27,680 nt of DNA from positions 1 through 27,680 of the forward strand of contig CAMCBY010000007.1 in the NCBI GenBank assembly GCA_945873015.1, given 5' to 3'. This DNA comes from Klebsiella pneumoniae. GTDB lineage: Bacteria > Pseudomonadota > Gammaproteobacteria > Ga0077536. The translations under genes and the position numbers were made by a program. The notes beneath the pieces were generated by a model. That model did not search any database and was not told where the DNA came from. It worked only from the letters and a program-made list of their open reading frames with translations. Below are positions 1-7,051 of this stretch, piece by piece (position 1 is the stretch's first letter; each line of letters starts with the position of its first letter).

Positions 1-1
1 C

Positions 2-1087
2 TGGATCACCGAGCGCATCGATGAAGTGCTGGCCAACGGGCAACTGACCCTCGGCAAATACGGCGAACAGTTTGAGGCCGAATTCGCACGACTGTCGGGT
101 GCGAAGCACGCGATTGCGGTCAGCAGCGGCACTTCGTCGCTGGAGATCATACTGCGTGTGCTGAAGGTCGAAGGGCGCGATGTGCTGGTGCCGGCCGATA
201 CTTTTATGGCGACCGCGAGCGCCGTGATCGCGGCCGGCGGCAATCCGATATTGATGGACACCGACCTGCGCACCATGTCGACCAGCGCCGACGAAATCCT
301 GCGCAAGCTGACGCCCAATACCGCCGGCATCATGATTGTGCACATCGCCGGTATCGTCACCGATGCCATGCCGGCCATGGTGCAGCTCGCCAAAGACAAA
401 GGCCTGTGGCTGGTGGAAGACGCCGCCCATGCCCATGCCTCGCGACTGGATGGCAAACACGCCGGCACTTTCGGTATCGCCGGTTCTTTCAGCTTTTATC
501 CGACCAAGGTCATGACCAGTGCCGAGGGCGGCATGATAGTCACCGATGACGATACGCTGGCGAGCGAAGCGCGCATCTATCGCGACCAGGGCAAGGCCAG
601 TTTCCATCAGAACCTGCATATCCGGCTCGGCAGCAACTGGCGCATGTCCGAACCCCACGCCATCATCGGTCTGCGCCATCACAGCCATCTCGAACAGATG
701 GTCGCTGATCGCCGCAAGTGGGCGGCGCGTTATGACGCGGCCTTTGCCGCCAGGGACTACGGTCTGCGTCCCATCGCGCCGCCGGCCAACTGCCATGCCA
801 ATTACTACAAATACCCGGTGATGCTGCCTGACGGTGTGGACCGCGTGGCGCTGAAGGTCTGGTTGCGGGAGCAGCACGGCGTGATCTGCGCCGGTGAGGT
901 CTACGAAAAACCCTTGCACGAGCATCCCGCACTCGCCCATCTGGCCGGCCCGGGTCTGCAACAGGCGGAGTATTTATGCGCCCGCCATATCTGCCTGCCG
1001 ATGTTCGCGAGCATGACGGAAGAAGAAGTGGAGCGTGTATTAGCGGCGCTCGCCGACGCGCAGACGCAGGGTCTGTTGCCCCCGTAG
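2..1087 (+). CDS. DegT/DnrJ/EryC1/StrS-family PLP aminotransferase (5' end outside window)
   Basis: This is the C-terminal part (361 codons visible) of a fold-type I PLP enzyme of the DegT/DnrJ/EryC1/StrS family. These enzymes usually transaminate keto-sugars for surface glycans or antibiotics. The frame is open to the first base of the window, and the first residues (WITERIDEVLANGQLTLGKY) match the usual N-terminal region of the family, so a GTG at 26 is not the real start. Visible motifs are the substrate/PLP segment AVSSGTSSLE, the VEDAAHAHAS segment carrying the PLP-ring aspartate, and SFYPTKVMTSAEGG, whose lysine (codon 506-508) should form the internal aldimine. The stop TAG (1085-1087) lies in the GTAG head of the repeat that begins at 1084, so the last residue is also repeat-encoded. 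The sugar substrate cannot be determined. Confidence 0.9.
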   Translation, partial: WITERIDEVLANGQLTLGKYGEQFEAEFARLSGAKHAIAVSSGTSSLEIILRVLKVEGRDVLVPADTFMATASAVIAAGGNPILMDTDLRTMSTSADEILRKLTPNTAGIMIVHIAGIVTDAMPAMVQLAKDKGLWLVEDAAHAHASRLDGKHAGTFGIAGSFSFYPTKVMTSAEGGMIVTDDDTLASEARIYRDQGKASFHQNLHIRLGSNWRMSEPHAIIGLRHHSHLEQMVADRRKWAARYDAAFAARDYGLRPIAPPANCHANYYKYPVMLPDGVDRVALKVWLREQHGVICAGEVYEKPLHEHPALAHLAGPGLQQAEYLCARHICLPMFASMTEEEVERVLAALADAQTQGLLPP

Positions 1088-1100
1088 GTGCGAATTTATT

Positions 1101-1360
1101 GGGTGCAGGTCTCAAACTGATATTACGAATCAACCGCTAGGTAGTCCTGAGCTGGATTCAGGCAACAAACTGGGTTGGTGAGTAGCCGGTAGTGGTATTG
1201 AGCGCACTATCGCACCGGACGGGTCGTCCAGAACATTGTGGGTCAGACTTCAGTCTGACACTGTCGAGACAGCCTGGCGCCGCCCATCGCGCACGAATGT
1301 CAGACTGAAGTCTGACCCACAGAAGATCAGATGCCGAGGCTCAGTTTGAGACCTGCACCC
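1101..1360. mobile_element. 260-bp MITE-like element with perfect 20-bp TIRs and 8-bp target duplication
   Basis: The ends are perfect inverted repeats: GGGTGCAGGTCTCAAACTGA at 1101-1120 and its exact reverse complement at 1341-1360. The flanks carry the same 8 bp, AATTTATT, at 1093-1100 and 1361-1368. This is the signature of DDE-transposase insertion into the AT-rich loop of the left REP. The element is too short for a transposase and I see no coding potential, so it looks non-autonomous. Internally it carries CCTGA/TCAGG and CTGTC-GA-GACAG (1261-1272) hairpins and a nested palindrome pair. The 8-bp duplication and GG-starting TIR fit several IS families (for example ISL3 or IS1595); I cannot assign one. 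Confidence 0.85.
1238..1320. repeat. Nested pair of GTGG-headed palindromes inside the MITE
   Basis: The 23 bases at 1238-1260 reappear as a perfect reverse complement at 1298-1320. Each arm is itself a hairpin: GTGG, then GTCAGACT-TC-AGTCTGAC, then A. The architecture (tetranucleotide head, 8-bp stem, 2-nt loop, inverted pair) copies that of the outer GTAG REPs with a different sequence, so this is probably a second REP family lodged inside the MITE. A complete 23-base arm identical to this one is also present in the second element copy at 27642-27664. Confidence 0.8.
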
Positions 1361-1429
1361 AATTTATTCGCACATTGAATGGCGCGCCGCGACTTCAAAC
1401 GCGAAACGAATGTGCGAATGAATTCGCAC

Positions 1430-2419
1430 CTACCGAGAGGCGGCCCGCCAGTCAAGGTGGTAGGCGGCACCGACGCCGAGCCCGAGTAGTGCCCAGAGCA
1501 ACTCCCGAGCGCGGCGCAGCGCGGCAAGCGCCAGGCCGATTTCGGCGCTGCCACCGAGCGCGCTGATGACATAGACCGTCACCGCTTCCACCGAGCCGAG
1601 TTGCGCCGGCAGGAAAAAGGTCAGGGAGCGGATGGTGACCACCGCCGCTTCCGCCACCCAGCAGTCGGCGACGGGCAGCGCGGCACCCAGCAGGTACAGC
1701 AGCAGCCACACTTCCGCCGCACCGCCCAGCCAATTGGCGAGGAATAACAGCGTGCTCGCAATCAGACGACGCGGCTCGGCGCGGGCAAAATCGGCCAGCG
1801 CATGTTCGACTTCCAGCAGGCTGTCTTTGACCGCGGCATAACGGGCGCCGCCGTAACGGCGCTCGAAGGACTCGAGTCCGTGGCGCAGCCAGCGCTGCTG
1901 CAGGCCGACTATCGCGAGCGCCATCAGAGTCAGCAGACTCACGGCGGCGCCGCTCAGCAGATTTTCAATCGACGGCGGCAGAATGCCGAGTGCGACCGCG
2001 AGCAAGGCGCCGATCGCGACAAACAAAGCTTCGGCCAGCGCCAGCAGAGTCTGCATCAGGACCAGTGTGGCGGCGGCCTCACGATAGCCGACCGCGTAGT
2101 GCCGTTTCAGCAGCCAGGCTTTGACCGGCTCCCCGCCCAGCGAGCCAAAAGGCATCACGACGTTCATGGCCTCGCCGACCATGTTCACCAGCCACAGATG
2201 CCACAGCCACACACCACGCGCGGCGCGCTGCGTGAAGGTTAACGCCCAGGCCAGAATCTCGGCCGCCCACGCCACGCTGAACAGTGCCATCACGGCCAGC
2301 GCGCCCGCCACCGACAGTCGCGTCAGCAGGTGTCCGACCTGACCAATGTCGCTGTGGCCAACGACCACCCCGAGCAGGGCGAGGCCGACTATCAGTGCCA
2401 GCAGGCTGCCGAGTTTCAC
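1430..2419 (-). CDS. HpnL-like integral membrane protein (LPG-synthase TM / UPF0104 family)
   Basis: This 329-residue, very hydrophobic protein has about eight predicted membrane segments. It resembles the lysylphosphatidylglycerol-synthase transmembrane family (YbhN/COG0392), which includes hopanoid-associated HpnL. Characteristic stretches are the VMPFGSLGGEPVKAWLL segment and the C-terminal FFLPAQLGSVEA, close to the family motif FF(V/L)PAGLGVQE. Members are thought to act in lipid or lipid-linked transfer; the role here is unknown. The GTG start at 2419 overlaps the ATGTGA end of the upstream glycosyltransferase by 4 nt, implying translational coupling. The stop TAG (1432-1430) is supplied by the GTAG head of the right-hand REP. 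Confidence 0.82.
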   Translation of the reverse strand: MKLGSLLALIVGLALLGVVVGHSDIGQVGHLLTRLSVAGALAVMALFSVAWAAEILAWALTFTQRAARGVWLWHLWLVNMVGEAMNVVMPFGSLGGEPVKAWLLKRHYAVGYREAAATLVLMQTLLALAEALFVAIGALLAVALGILPPSIENLLSGAAVSLLTLMALAIVGLQQRWLRHGLESFERRYGGARYAAVKDSLLEVEHALADFARAEPRRLIASTLLFLANWLGGAAEVWLLLYLLGAALPVADCWVAEAAVVTIRSLTFFLPAQLGSVEAVTVYVISALGGSAEIGLALAALRRARELLWALLGLGVGAAYHLDWRAASR

Positions 2420-3570
2420 ATCGCTCCGTCGCGCGGCACGATGCGCCCGCCGCGCGTCAGCTTGAATGTATTGCCACGCCACTCGAAGGTGTTGCGCGTC
2501 AAGGCCAAAGCCCACGAGGCGAGCGCCAACACATCGCGCAGCGGTAGCCAGAGCAGGGTGCGCAGCGTCTCGCGGTCGTGCTGAATGAGACTCACCAGTG
2601 CCGCGCTCGCGACTCGAAGCGCGATGGCTGTCGCCAACACGCCGAGGGCGCGCGGCGCCAGCCCGGTGGCGAGCGCATAAAGCAGCGCGAACGGCACCGC
2701 GCGGGTCAGAATGGTGAGGGCAAAACCCGGCAGATTGGCGGCACGGGTGTTCTGATCCCAGTAGACCTGATGGCGCCACCAGGCGGCGAGCGAGGCGTAG
2801 TCGGGAGTCAGATCGATGGTCATCGGCACCAGGCGCACATCGAGGCCGCGCTCATGCAGGCGCCGCCCGAGTTCATGGTCTTCCACCAGGTAGTCGGCGA
2901 ACGCGCCCATGCCGCCGACAGCTTCCAGATCGCTGCGGCGAAACGCGATTGACGCGCCCAGGCAGAAGGTTGCGGCGTGCGTCATATAAGTGAAGATCAC
3001 GCTCGGCATAAAGTCGGCGTTAATCGACAGCAGATCGAGTTTTTCCGCCAGATTGCGCGCGCCGCGTATACGATAAAGGCTGCACACGAAGCCAATCTTC
3101 GCATCGGCCAGCGGCGCGACCATACGGCGCAGATAGTCGCGCGGTGCGTAGACATCGCTGTCGCTCACCACCAGATGCTGATGCCGGGCGGCGCCGATGC
3201 CGATCATCATGTTCTGCACTTTGCCGTTGACGCTGGGCGGGCTTTCGCCGATCACGAGCGTTACGCGGGTCGGATATTCGGCGGCGAGTTGCCGCAGCAG
3301 CGGCAGGGCCGGGTCATCGGGGCGCTGCAGCGACATCACTATCTGTAGCTCGGGATAGTCCTGCTCGCAGAAACTGCGCAGGCCGGGTTCGAGTTCGCGG
3401 TCGAGGCCGTAAATGGGTTTCAGTACTGTCACTGGCGGCAGCGGCGCACTGTTTGCAGACACGCGACGCGTGTAGAAACGCCAGCTTGCGAACACCGTCA
3501 GCACGCTGAAGGTCGAGCCGCTCACGACCGGGATCAGCAGGACAAGCGTGAACATGGACAAACTAGTCAT
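2416..3570 (-). CDS. GT2/GT21-family glycosyltransferase (ceramide glucosyltransferase/HpnI-like)
   Basis: The protein has 384 residues: an N-terminal membrane anchor (about 5-30), a GT-A catalytic domain and C-terminal membrane segments (about 280-350). Catalytic motifs are VTVLKPIYG (47-55), the metal-binding DSD at 137-139 and VEDHELG with a candidate catalytic Asp231. The RHQVYW segment (266-271) sits where the family has (Q/R)xxRW, with Tyr replacing the usual Arg. The layout matches ceramide glucosyltransferases and bacterial HpnI, which add sugars to sphingolipids or hopanoids. Pairing with an HpnL-like protein favours a membrane-lipid acceptor, but no hpnH, hpnJ, hpnK or shc gene is in the window. 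The ATG at 3570 was chosen because it gives a normal anchor; there is no clear Shine-Dalgarno, and ATG 3555 is possible. Confidence 0.82.
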   Translation of the reverse strand: MTSLSMFTLVLLIPVVSGSTFSVLTVFASWRFYTRRVSANSAPLPPVTVLKPIYGLDRELEPGLRSFCEQDYPELQIVMSLQRPDDPALPLLRQLAAEYPTRVTLVIGESPPSVNGKVQNMMIGIGAARHQHLVVSDSDVYAPRDYLRRMVAPLADAKIGFVCSLYRIRGARNLAEKLDLLSINADFMPSVIFTYMTHAATFCLGASIAFRRSDLEAVGGMGAFADYLVEDHELGRRLHERGLDVRLVPMTIDLTPDYASLAAWWRHQVYWDQNTRAANLPGFALTILTRAVPFALLYALATGLAPRALGVLATAIALRVASAALVSLIQHDRETLRTLLWLPLRDVLALASWALALTRNTFEWRGNTFKLTRGGRIVPRDGAM

Positions 3571-3626
3571 AGGGTTACATGGCAGGTGGGGGCTAACAGT
3601 AAAACCACAACGCCCGCAAAGCAATT

Positions 3627-3648
3627 GCGCCCGCGTGACGGCGGGCGC
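3627..3648. terminator. GC-rich hairpin between PhyH gene and glycosyltransferase
   Basis: GCGCCCGC-gtgacg-GCGGGCGC forms a perfect 8-bp stem with a 6-nt loop. It lies 26 nt downstream of the PhyH stop and upstream of the glycosyltransferase. No uridine tract follows, so intrinsic termination would be weak. It may only mark the boundary between the two units. Confidence 0.4.
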
Positions 3649-3673
3649 GAGATGTTGATTGTCCGGTGCGCGT

Positions 3674-4537
3674 TTAGTAGCTGTCGTCCGCAGCCCAGTC
3701 GCCGCGCCAGCGCGGATCGTAGTGGGTGCCCTCGCGCAGGTAGCGGATATCGGTCGAGAGGCGCATTTCCGCGCTTTGGCAGTCCAGCGAGGCGTGCACT
3801 ATCAGCGGTGAATGGATAACGACGTCGCCGGCCGCGTAGTCGGAGACCAGCCAGCGGCGCCCGGTGTGTTCGGCCATCCATTTCAAGTCATGGGTGAGCG
3901 GACGCCGGTCACCAGGGCGGTCGAAGGGCGCCAGATCGCGCATACGCTCGGAGATGTCCTGCTCCTGATGGGAGTCTTCCAGGTAGACCAGACCGCCGCT
4001 GGTCACCGGGCAATCGCCGAGTGGCACCCACAAGGTCACCAAATCTTCGGCGCGGGCATCGACATAGGTGCCATCGATATGGGCACGTGAAGAAGCCGGC
4101 CGACCGGGCACAAAATGACGCACCGGGGTACGACGCAGGCGCTGCGCCGGCCCGCCCAGCACCGCTTCGGCGGCCTCGCGCAGCAGCGCGTGTTCGGCAA
4201 ATTCCGAGAACTGCGCGTCACGCACAAATTCATAGGCAGGGTGGCCGGCGGTGCCGTGGGGCGGCAGATCCTGCGGTTCCTGACCGGAGAAAGCCGCGCG
4301 CCGGTGGTCGCCCTGCTGGACAAAACTGGCCGGAAAACGCTGGAAGTAGCGTTCACGCATCGCCAGTACCAGTTCGCGCGGCAACAGGCCGGGCAGATAC
4401 ACATAACCGTGTTCGGCAAGTTGCGCGCGCGCGCGTCCGTCTCCAAGCGCTGCGAGGGGCGAGGCGTGCAGGGCGGCAACGTAGGCGGACGAGCGGGGAA
4501 GCGGAAGGCCGTTGGAGACCAGCGTCACTTGAGACAT
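3674..4537 (-). CDS. PhyH-family Fe(II)/2-oxoglutarate dioxygenase
   Basis: This 287-residue protein is of the phytanoyl-CoA dioxygenase type. The iron-binding triad is visible as H153-x-D155 (in RAHIDGTYVD) and H248 (in SPLIVHASLD), and R259 is placed to bind the 2-oxoglutarate carboxylate. The conserved GGLVYLEDSH segment lies between them. Family members hydroxylate lipids, amino acids, alkaloids or other small molecules using O2 and 2-oxoglutarate. It lies upstream of the glycosyltransferase on the same strand but is separated from it by about 100 nt and a hairpin. The start at 4537 is the ATG nearest the family N terminus. No good Shine-Dalgarno is visible, and an in-frame start up to 4585 cannot be excluded. 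Substrate unknown. Confidence 0.85.
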   Translation of the reverse strand: MSQVTLVSNGLPLPRSSAYVAALHASPLAALGDGRARAQLAEHGYVYLPGLLPRELVLAMRERYFQRFPASFVQQGDHRRAAFSGQEPQDLPPHGTAGHPAYEFVRDAQFSEFAEHALLREAAEAVLGGPAQRLRRTPVRHFVPGRPASSRAHIDGTYVDARAEDLVTLWVPLGDCPVTSGGLVYLEDSHQEQDISERMRDLAPFDRPGDRRPLTHDLKWMAEHTGRRWLVSDYAAGDVVIHSPLIVHASLDCQSAEMRLSTDIRYLREGTHYDPRWRGDWAADDSY

Positions 4538-4623
4538 GCGTTTATGCGTATCGAATGAGGAGGAGAGGGCGCGCAGGATACACAAAAAATGATTACAAAT
4601 CCGTTAGTTCAGCGCTCAAAGAC

Positions 4624-4650
4624 GGTGGAGGTAGTGGCCTACCCACCACC
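4624..4650. terminator. Imperfect hairpin downstream of the GST-like gene
   Basis: GGTAG-tggc-CTACC (4630-4643), extended by GTGG/CCAC-type pairing on both sides, lies just beyond the GST-like stop in its direction of transcription. A T-rich stretch lies about 40 nt farther on, not directly after the stem, so function as a terminator is only possible. Confidence 0.3.
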
Positions 4651-4661
4651 CCCACGCGGGA

Positions 4662-5507
4662 CTAGAACACGATAGGCAGTTCGAGGTGTCGCTCGTAGAC
4701 CTTGTCGCGATGGCCGAGCAGTGCCGGCGTCAGGGCGCGCGCCACATCGGCGTTGTCGTTGCCATAGGCGCCGCCGCGGAACGAGGTCGCCATCGGGCAG
4801 CGTTCCGGCGGCATCGGCTCGATGAGCCCACAGAAGGTCGCCCAGTAGATATCGACTGCCGAAAAAGTTGCGCCAACCAGATATTCGCGCCCGGCGCGTT
4901 TCTGTGCCGCGAGTTGCGCGTCGAACGTAGTGAGGATGTCGACAATGCGGCGCACGGCGGCCTCGGCGAGCGCCGGTGTGTAGCCGTACTTCGAACCGAG
5001 GTATTCGAAGAAGGCACGTCCTTCGGCGCCGGGCGGCATGTTGGTCAACGGCCCGTGCACCATCAACAGACGTTTGACCCAGGCAATGCCGTTCTCGCCG
5101 GCCAGCTCGTTGATGAGGCCGAACATCAGCACGCGGTCGCCGATATTGGACGGGATCAGCGGCGGTTCGGGATTCAGGCGCTCGGCGAGGTTCAGTTGAT
5201 CTATCCAGCTCGAACGCGGACGTTCGTCATTCCAGATGGCAACCGGCGCGCTGGACTGGCCGGTCCAGGCGATGAGCTCACTTTGCGAGCCGTCCATGCC
5301 GATGGCGAGATCAGACTTGCCTTCGTCGGCGGTCACGACCCGCGTGTAGGGAATACCCTTGACGTGGAACAGGCCCTTGCAGGCCTCGCGCCACGGGCCG
5401 GGGATGGTATAGGCACCGAGCACCAGACGCAGACCGCTCATGTTGCGGGCGGCGGCGATGCTCACATAGTCGAGCTTGATATCGGTTGGCAGAATAGTGG
5501 CTGACAC
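4662..5507 (-). CDS. Glutathione S-transferase-like protein
   Basis: This 281-residue protein has a thioredoxin-like N-terminal domain (about 25-115) and an all-helical C-terminal domain (about 130-270). The segment REYLVGATFSAVDIYW matches the GST C-terminal N-capping/hydrophobic-staple region (usually FLxGxxxSxADI). The N-terminal region GPWREACKGLFHVKGIPY resembles the GST glutathione-site helix, although no canonical catalytic Tyr/Ser/Cys can be assigned with confidence. GSTs conjugate glutathione to electrophiles such as epoxides, which would suit a cell making reactive oxygenation products; that link is inference. The GTG start at 5507 follows a strong GGGGAGA Shine-Dalgarno. An ATG at 5633 is in frame but lacks one. 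Confidence 0.8.
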   Translation of the reverse strand: MSATILPTDIKLDYVSIAAARNMSGLRLVLGAYTIPGPWREACKGLFHVKGIPYTRVVTADEGKSDLAIGMDGSQSELIAWTGQSSAPVAIWNDERPRSSWIDQLNLAERLNPEPPLIPSNIGDRVLMFGLINELAGENGIAWVKRLLMVHGPLTNMPPGAEGRAFFEYLGSKYGYTPALAEAAVRRIVDILTTFDAQLAAQKRAGREYLVGATFSAVDIYWATFCGLIEPMPPERCPMATSFRGGAYGNDNADVARALTPALLGHRDKVYERHLELPIVF

Positions 5508-5634
5508 GCTGGTCTCTCCCCGGTTGATTCTTGAACGCTGTGGGTCTATCTGCCGTCGACGGTGATGAAGAGCCGATGAGTATCGACAGCCCATCCCACT
5601 GGCCCGGCGATTATTGCACCATCGCCAAAGCACT

Positions 5635-5652
5635 CGATAGGTAACCGATAGG
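5635..5652. repeat. Short tandem direct repeat (CGATAGG, 11-bp period)
   Basis: CGATAGG occurs at 5635-5641 and again at 5646-5652, one helical turn apart, in the roughly 160-bp gap upstream of the GST-like gene and downstream of the membrane methyltransferase. It could be a direct-repeat operator for the GST gene. I see no strong promoter next to it. Confidence 0.25.
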
Positions 5653-5669
5653 GGAGCGACGGCGGGTGC

Positions 5670-6305
5670 TTACCACAGCGAATAGAAGCTGGGCAGCCAA
5701 CCGGCGAGATGCGCGACGCGCACCAGTTCGCACAGCGGATAGGCGAGGATCACGAGCGTGATGTCGCGAATGCCATTTAATACATACCGCGGTTTGGCGG
5801 TCAGTTCGGCGGGCAGCGAAAGACGCGCGCCGGCGCGCGGCAACCAACGCGGCACAGCGCGTTGATAGGCCAGATACTCCTCGCCGAACTGCTGTTCGAG
5901 ATAGGCCTCCTCGCGCGCTACGGTGCGGCTGTAATAGGCCATGATGAAACCGAACAGCAACACCAGCAGCGTCACGCTACCAGTCACGAGGCCCACGCCG
6001 ATGGTGGCAAACAAGGAACCGACGTAGAGCGGATTGCGCGTCATGGCATAGGGCCCGACCGCCGCGAGGCGTTGATTCTTCCAGCCGCCGATAAAGAGTG
6101 CGGCGTAAACTCGAATCAAGCCGCCGCCGACGATGAACAGATTGCCGAGCGCCACCATCAAACGTTCCAGTGCAACGTGCCCGGCGCTGACCGGCGCGGC
6201 GAACAGGAACAAGGTGAACACCGTCAACGCGAACAGCCGCGTGTGGTTGCCGCGCTGCCGCAGCAACGCAACTTCGGCCTGGGCGCCGCCGCCGTTCTCA
6301 GCCAT
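5670..6305 (-). CDS. ICMT/PEMT-like integral membrane methyltransferase (second copy)
   Basis: This 211-residue protein has four or more membrane segments and the hallmark of the isoprenylcysteine carboxyl methyltransferase/phospholipid methyltransferase family: RNPLYVGSLFATIG, followed by a segment ending EEAYLEQQFGEEYLAYQRAVPRW. That region binds S-adenosylmethionine at the membrane interface. Bacterial members methylate lipids, isoprenoid-linked groups or small molecules. The ATG at 6305 overlaps the upstream homologue by 8 nt, so the two are translationally coupled and probably form a pair. Its C-terminal 50 residues (after PRW) extend the family core and hold another hydrophobic stretch. 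Substrate unknown. Confidence 0.83.
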   Translation of the reverse strand: MAENGGGAQAEVALLRQRGNHTRLFALTVFTLFLFAAPVSAGHVALERLMVALGNLFIVGGGLIRVYAALFIGGWKNQRLAAVGPYAMTRNPLYVGSLFATIGVGLVTGSVTLLVLLFGFIMAYYSRTVAREEAYLEQQFGEEYLAYQRAVPRWLPRAGARLSLPAELTAKPRYVLNGIRDITLVILAYPLCELVRVAHLAGWLPSFYSLW

Positions 6306-7050
6306 TGCTGGTCTGGAAATAACGGGCACGTTTCAAGCGCCACACCACCAGAAACAATAAGGTCAGGGCAGCGAGGCCAGCCAACGGCGCGAGCGTGCTG
6401 TCGCTGACATAACCCGTACGGTCGGCGCGCAGACGCTCGATGGTCAGCAGCAGCGCTGCGCCCGCCATCCAGAAATAGGCGGTGCCATAGTCCTTCTGCA
6501 CCATACGTTTCCAGTTCATTTCCATCGACGACATGGTGGTGGCGAGACCGCGCCAGCGAATGTTCCAGCGCGGCACTTGTGCGCAATAAGCATCGAAGTC
6601 CGGCCCGAACTTATTGCGCAGATAATCCTCTTCGGCAGCGACGATGGCGTAGTAGGCACTGAGATAAAACAGGCCACCGAGCAGGTAGACCAGCGGATGG
6701 TTATGGATGACGAACAGCCCGGCGAGGATCAGCAGATTGCCGACATACAGAGGATTGCGGCAATGGGCAAACATGCCGCCGGTGACGAGTTTGTCGGCGT
6801 GGGGTTGTTTGTTGACGCCGCCACGCTTGATGTATTCGAGGCCGATGACCGCCGCGCGCAGCACCTGCCCGGCCGCGGCGATGGCGATGCCAAGCACGTC
6901 GAGCCAGCGGTCGAGCCGCACGTCATGAGCGACCGTCAGCGGCGGCAGGCCGAGCAGCAGCGCCAGCATGATGACCGTAAAAACCTTGTTGCGATGCTTG
7001 AACAGCCAGCGGCCATAGCTGACCGCCAGCGCGGGCGCAGCGGTCGTCAC
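6298..7050 (-). CDS. ICMT/PEMT-like integral membrane methyltransferase (first copy)
   Basis: This 250-residue membrane protein has an N-terminal anchor (about 20-38), several further hydrophobic helices and the family core CRNPLYVGNLLILAG. The ending EEDYLRNKFGPDFDAYCAQVPRW is the signature of the ICMT/PEMT SAM-binding region. It carries a longer C-terminal part than the following gene, with two more hydrophobic segments. The GTG start lies 1 nt after the stop of the CmoA-like gene, so the three genes 7825-5670 form one tightly coupled operon. The two membrane copies are related but clearly divergent. The substrate is not known; the soluble methyltransferase upstream suggests a shared methylation pathway. 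Confidence 0.83.
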   Translation of the reverse strand: MTTAAPALAVSYGRWLFKHRNKVFTVIMLALLLGLPPLTVAHDVRLDRWLDVLGIAIAAAGQVLRAAVIGLEYIKRGGVNKQPHADKLVTGGMFAHCRNPLYVGNLLILAGLFVIHNHPLVYLLGGLFYLSAYYAIVAAEEDYLRNKFGPDFDAYCAQVPRWNIRWRGLATTMSSMEMNWKRMVQKDYGTAYFWMAGAALLLTIERLRADRTGYVSDSTLAPLAGLAALTLLFLVVWRLKRARYFQTSNG

Positions 7051-7051
7051 A

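Larger units (their letters stand above)
1084..1433. repeat. Inverted pair of GTAG-headed REP palindromes (BIME-like), split by a TIR element
   Basis: Removing the insertion at 1101-1360 and one copy of its 8-bp duplication leaves an 82-bp unit of two convergent REP-like palindromes. The left REP is GTAG followed by GTGCGAAT-TT-ATTCGCAC (1084-1100 joined to 1369-1373). The right REP, read on the minus strand from 1433, is GTAG followed by GTGCGAAT-TC-ATTCGCAC (1433-1412). Both have a perfect 8-bp stem and a 2-nt loop, and both are followed by ATT. A GTAG tetranucleotide before a stem-loop is the known layout of REPs mobilised by RAYT (TnpA-REP) proteins, such as the SMAG repeats of Stenotrophomonas. 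The unit fills the whole space between two convergent genes and could terminate both. No RAYT gene is in the window. Confidence 0.85.

Noticed and set aside
1101..1360. Remnant transposase gene in the MITE
   Set aside because: Frames through the element are short and broken, and none shows a transposase motif.
1084..1433. Integron attC-like site, because the repeat abuts gene ends in inverted form
   Set aside because: There is no R-box/L-box pattern or integrase, and the TIR plus target duplication and GTAG-headed hairpins explain the structure better.
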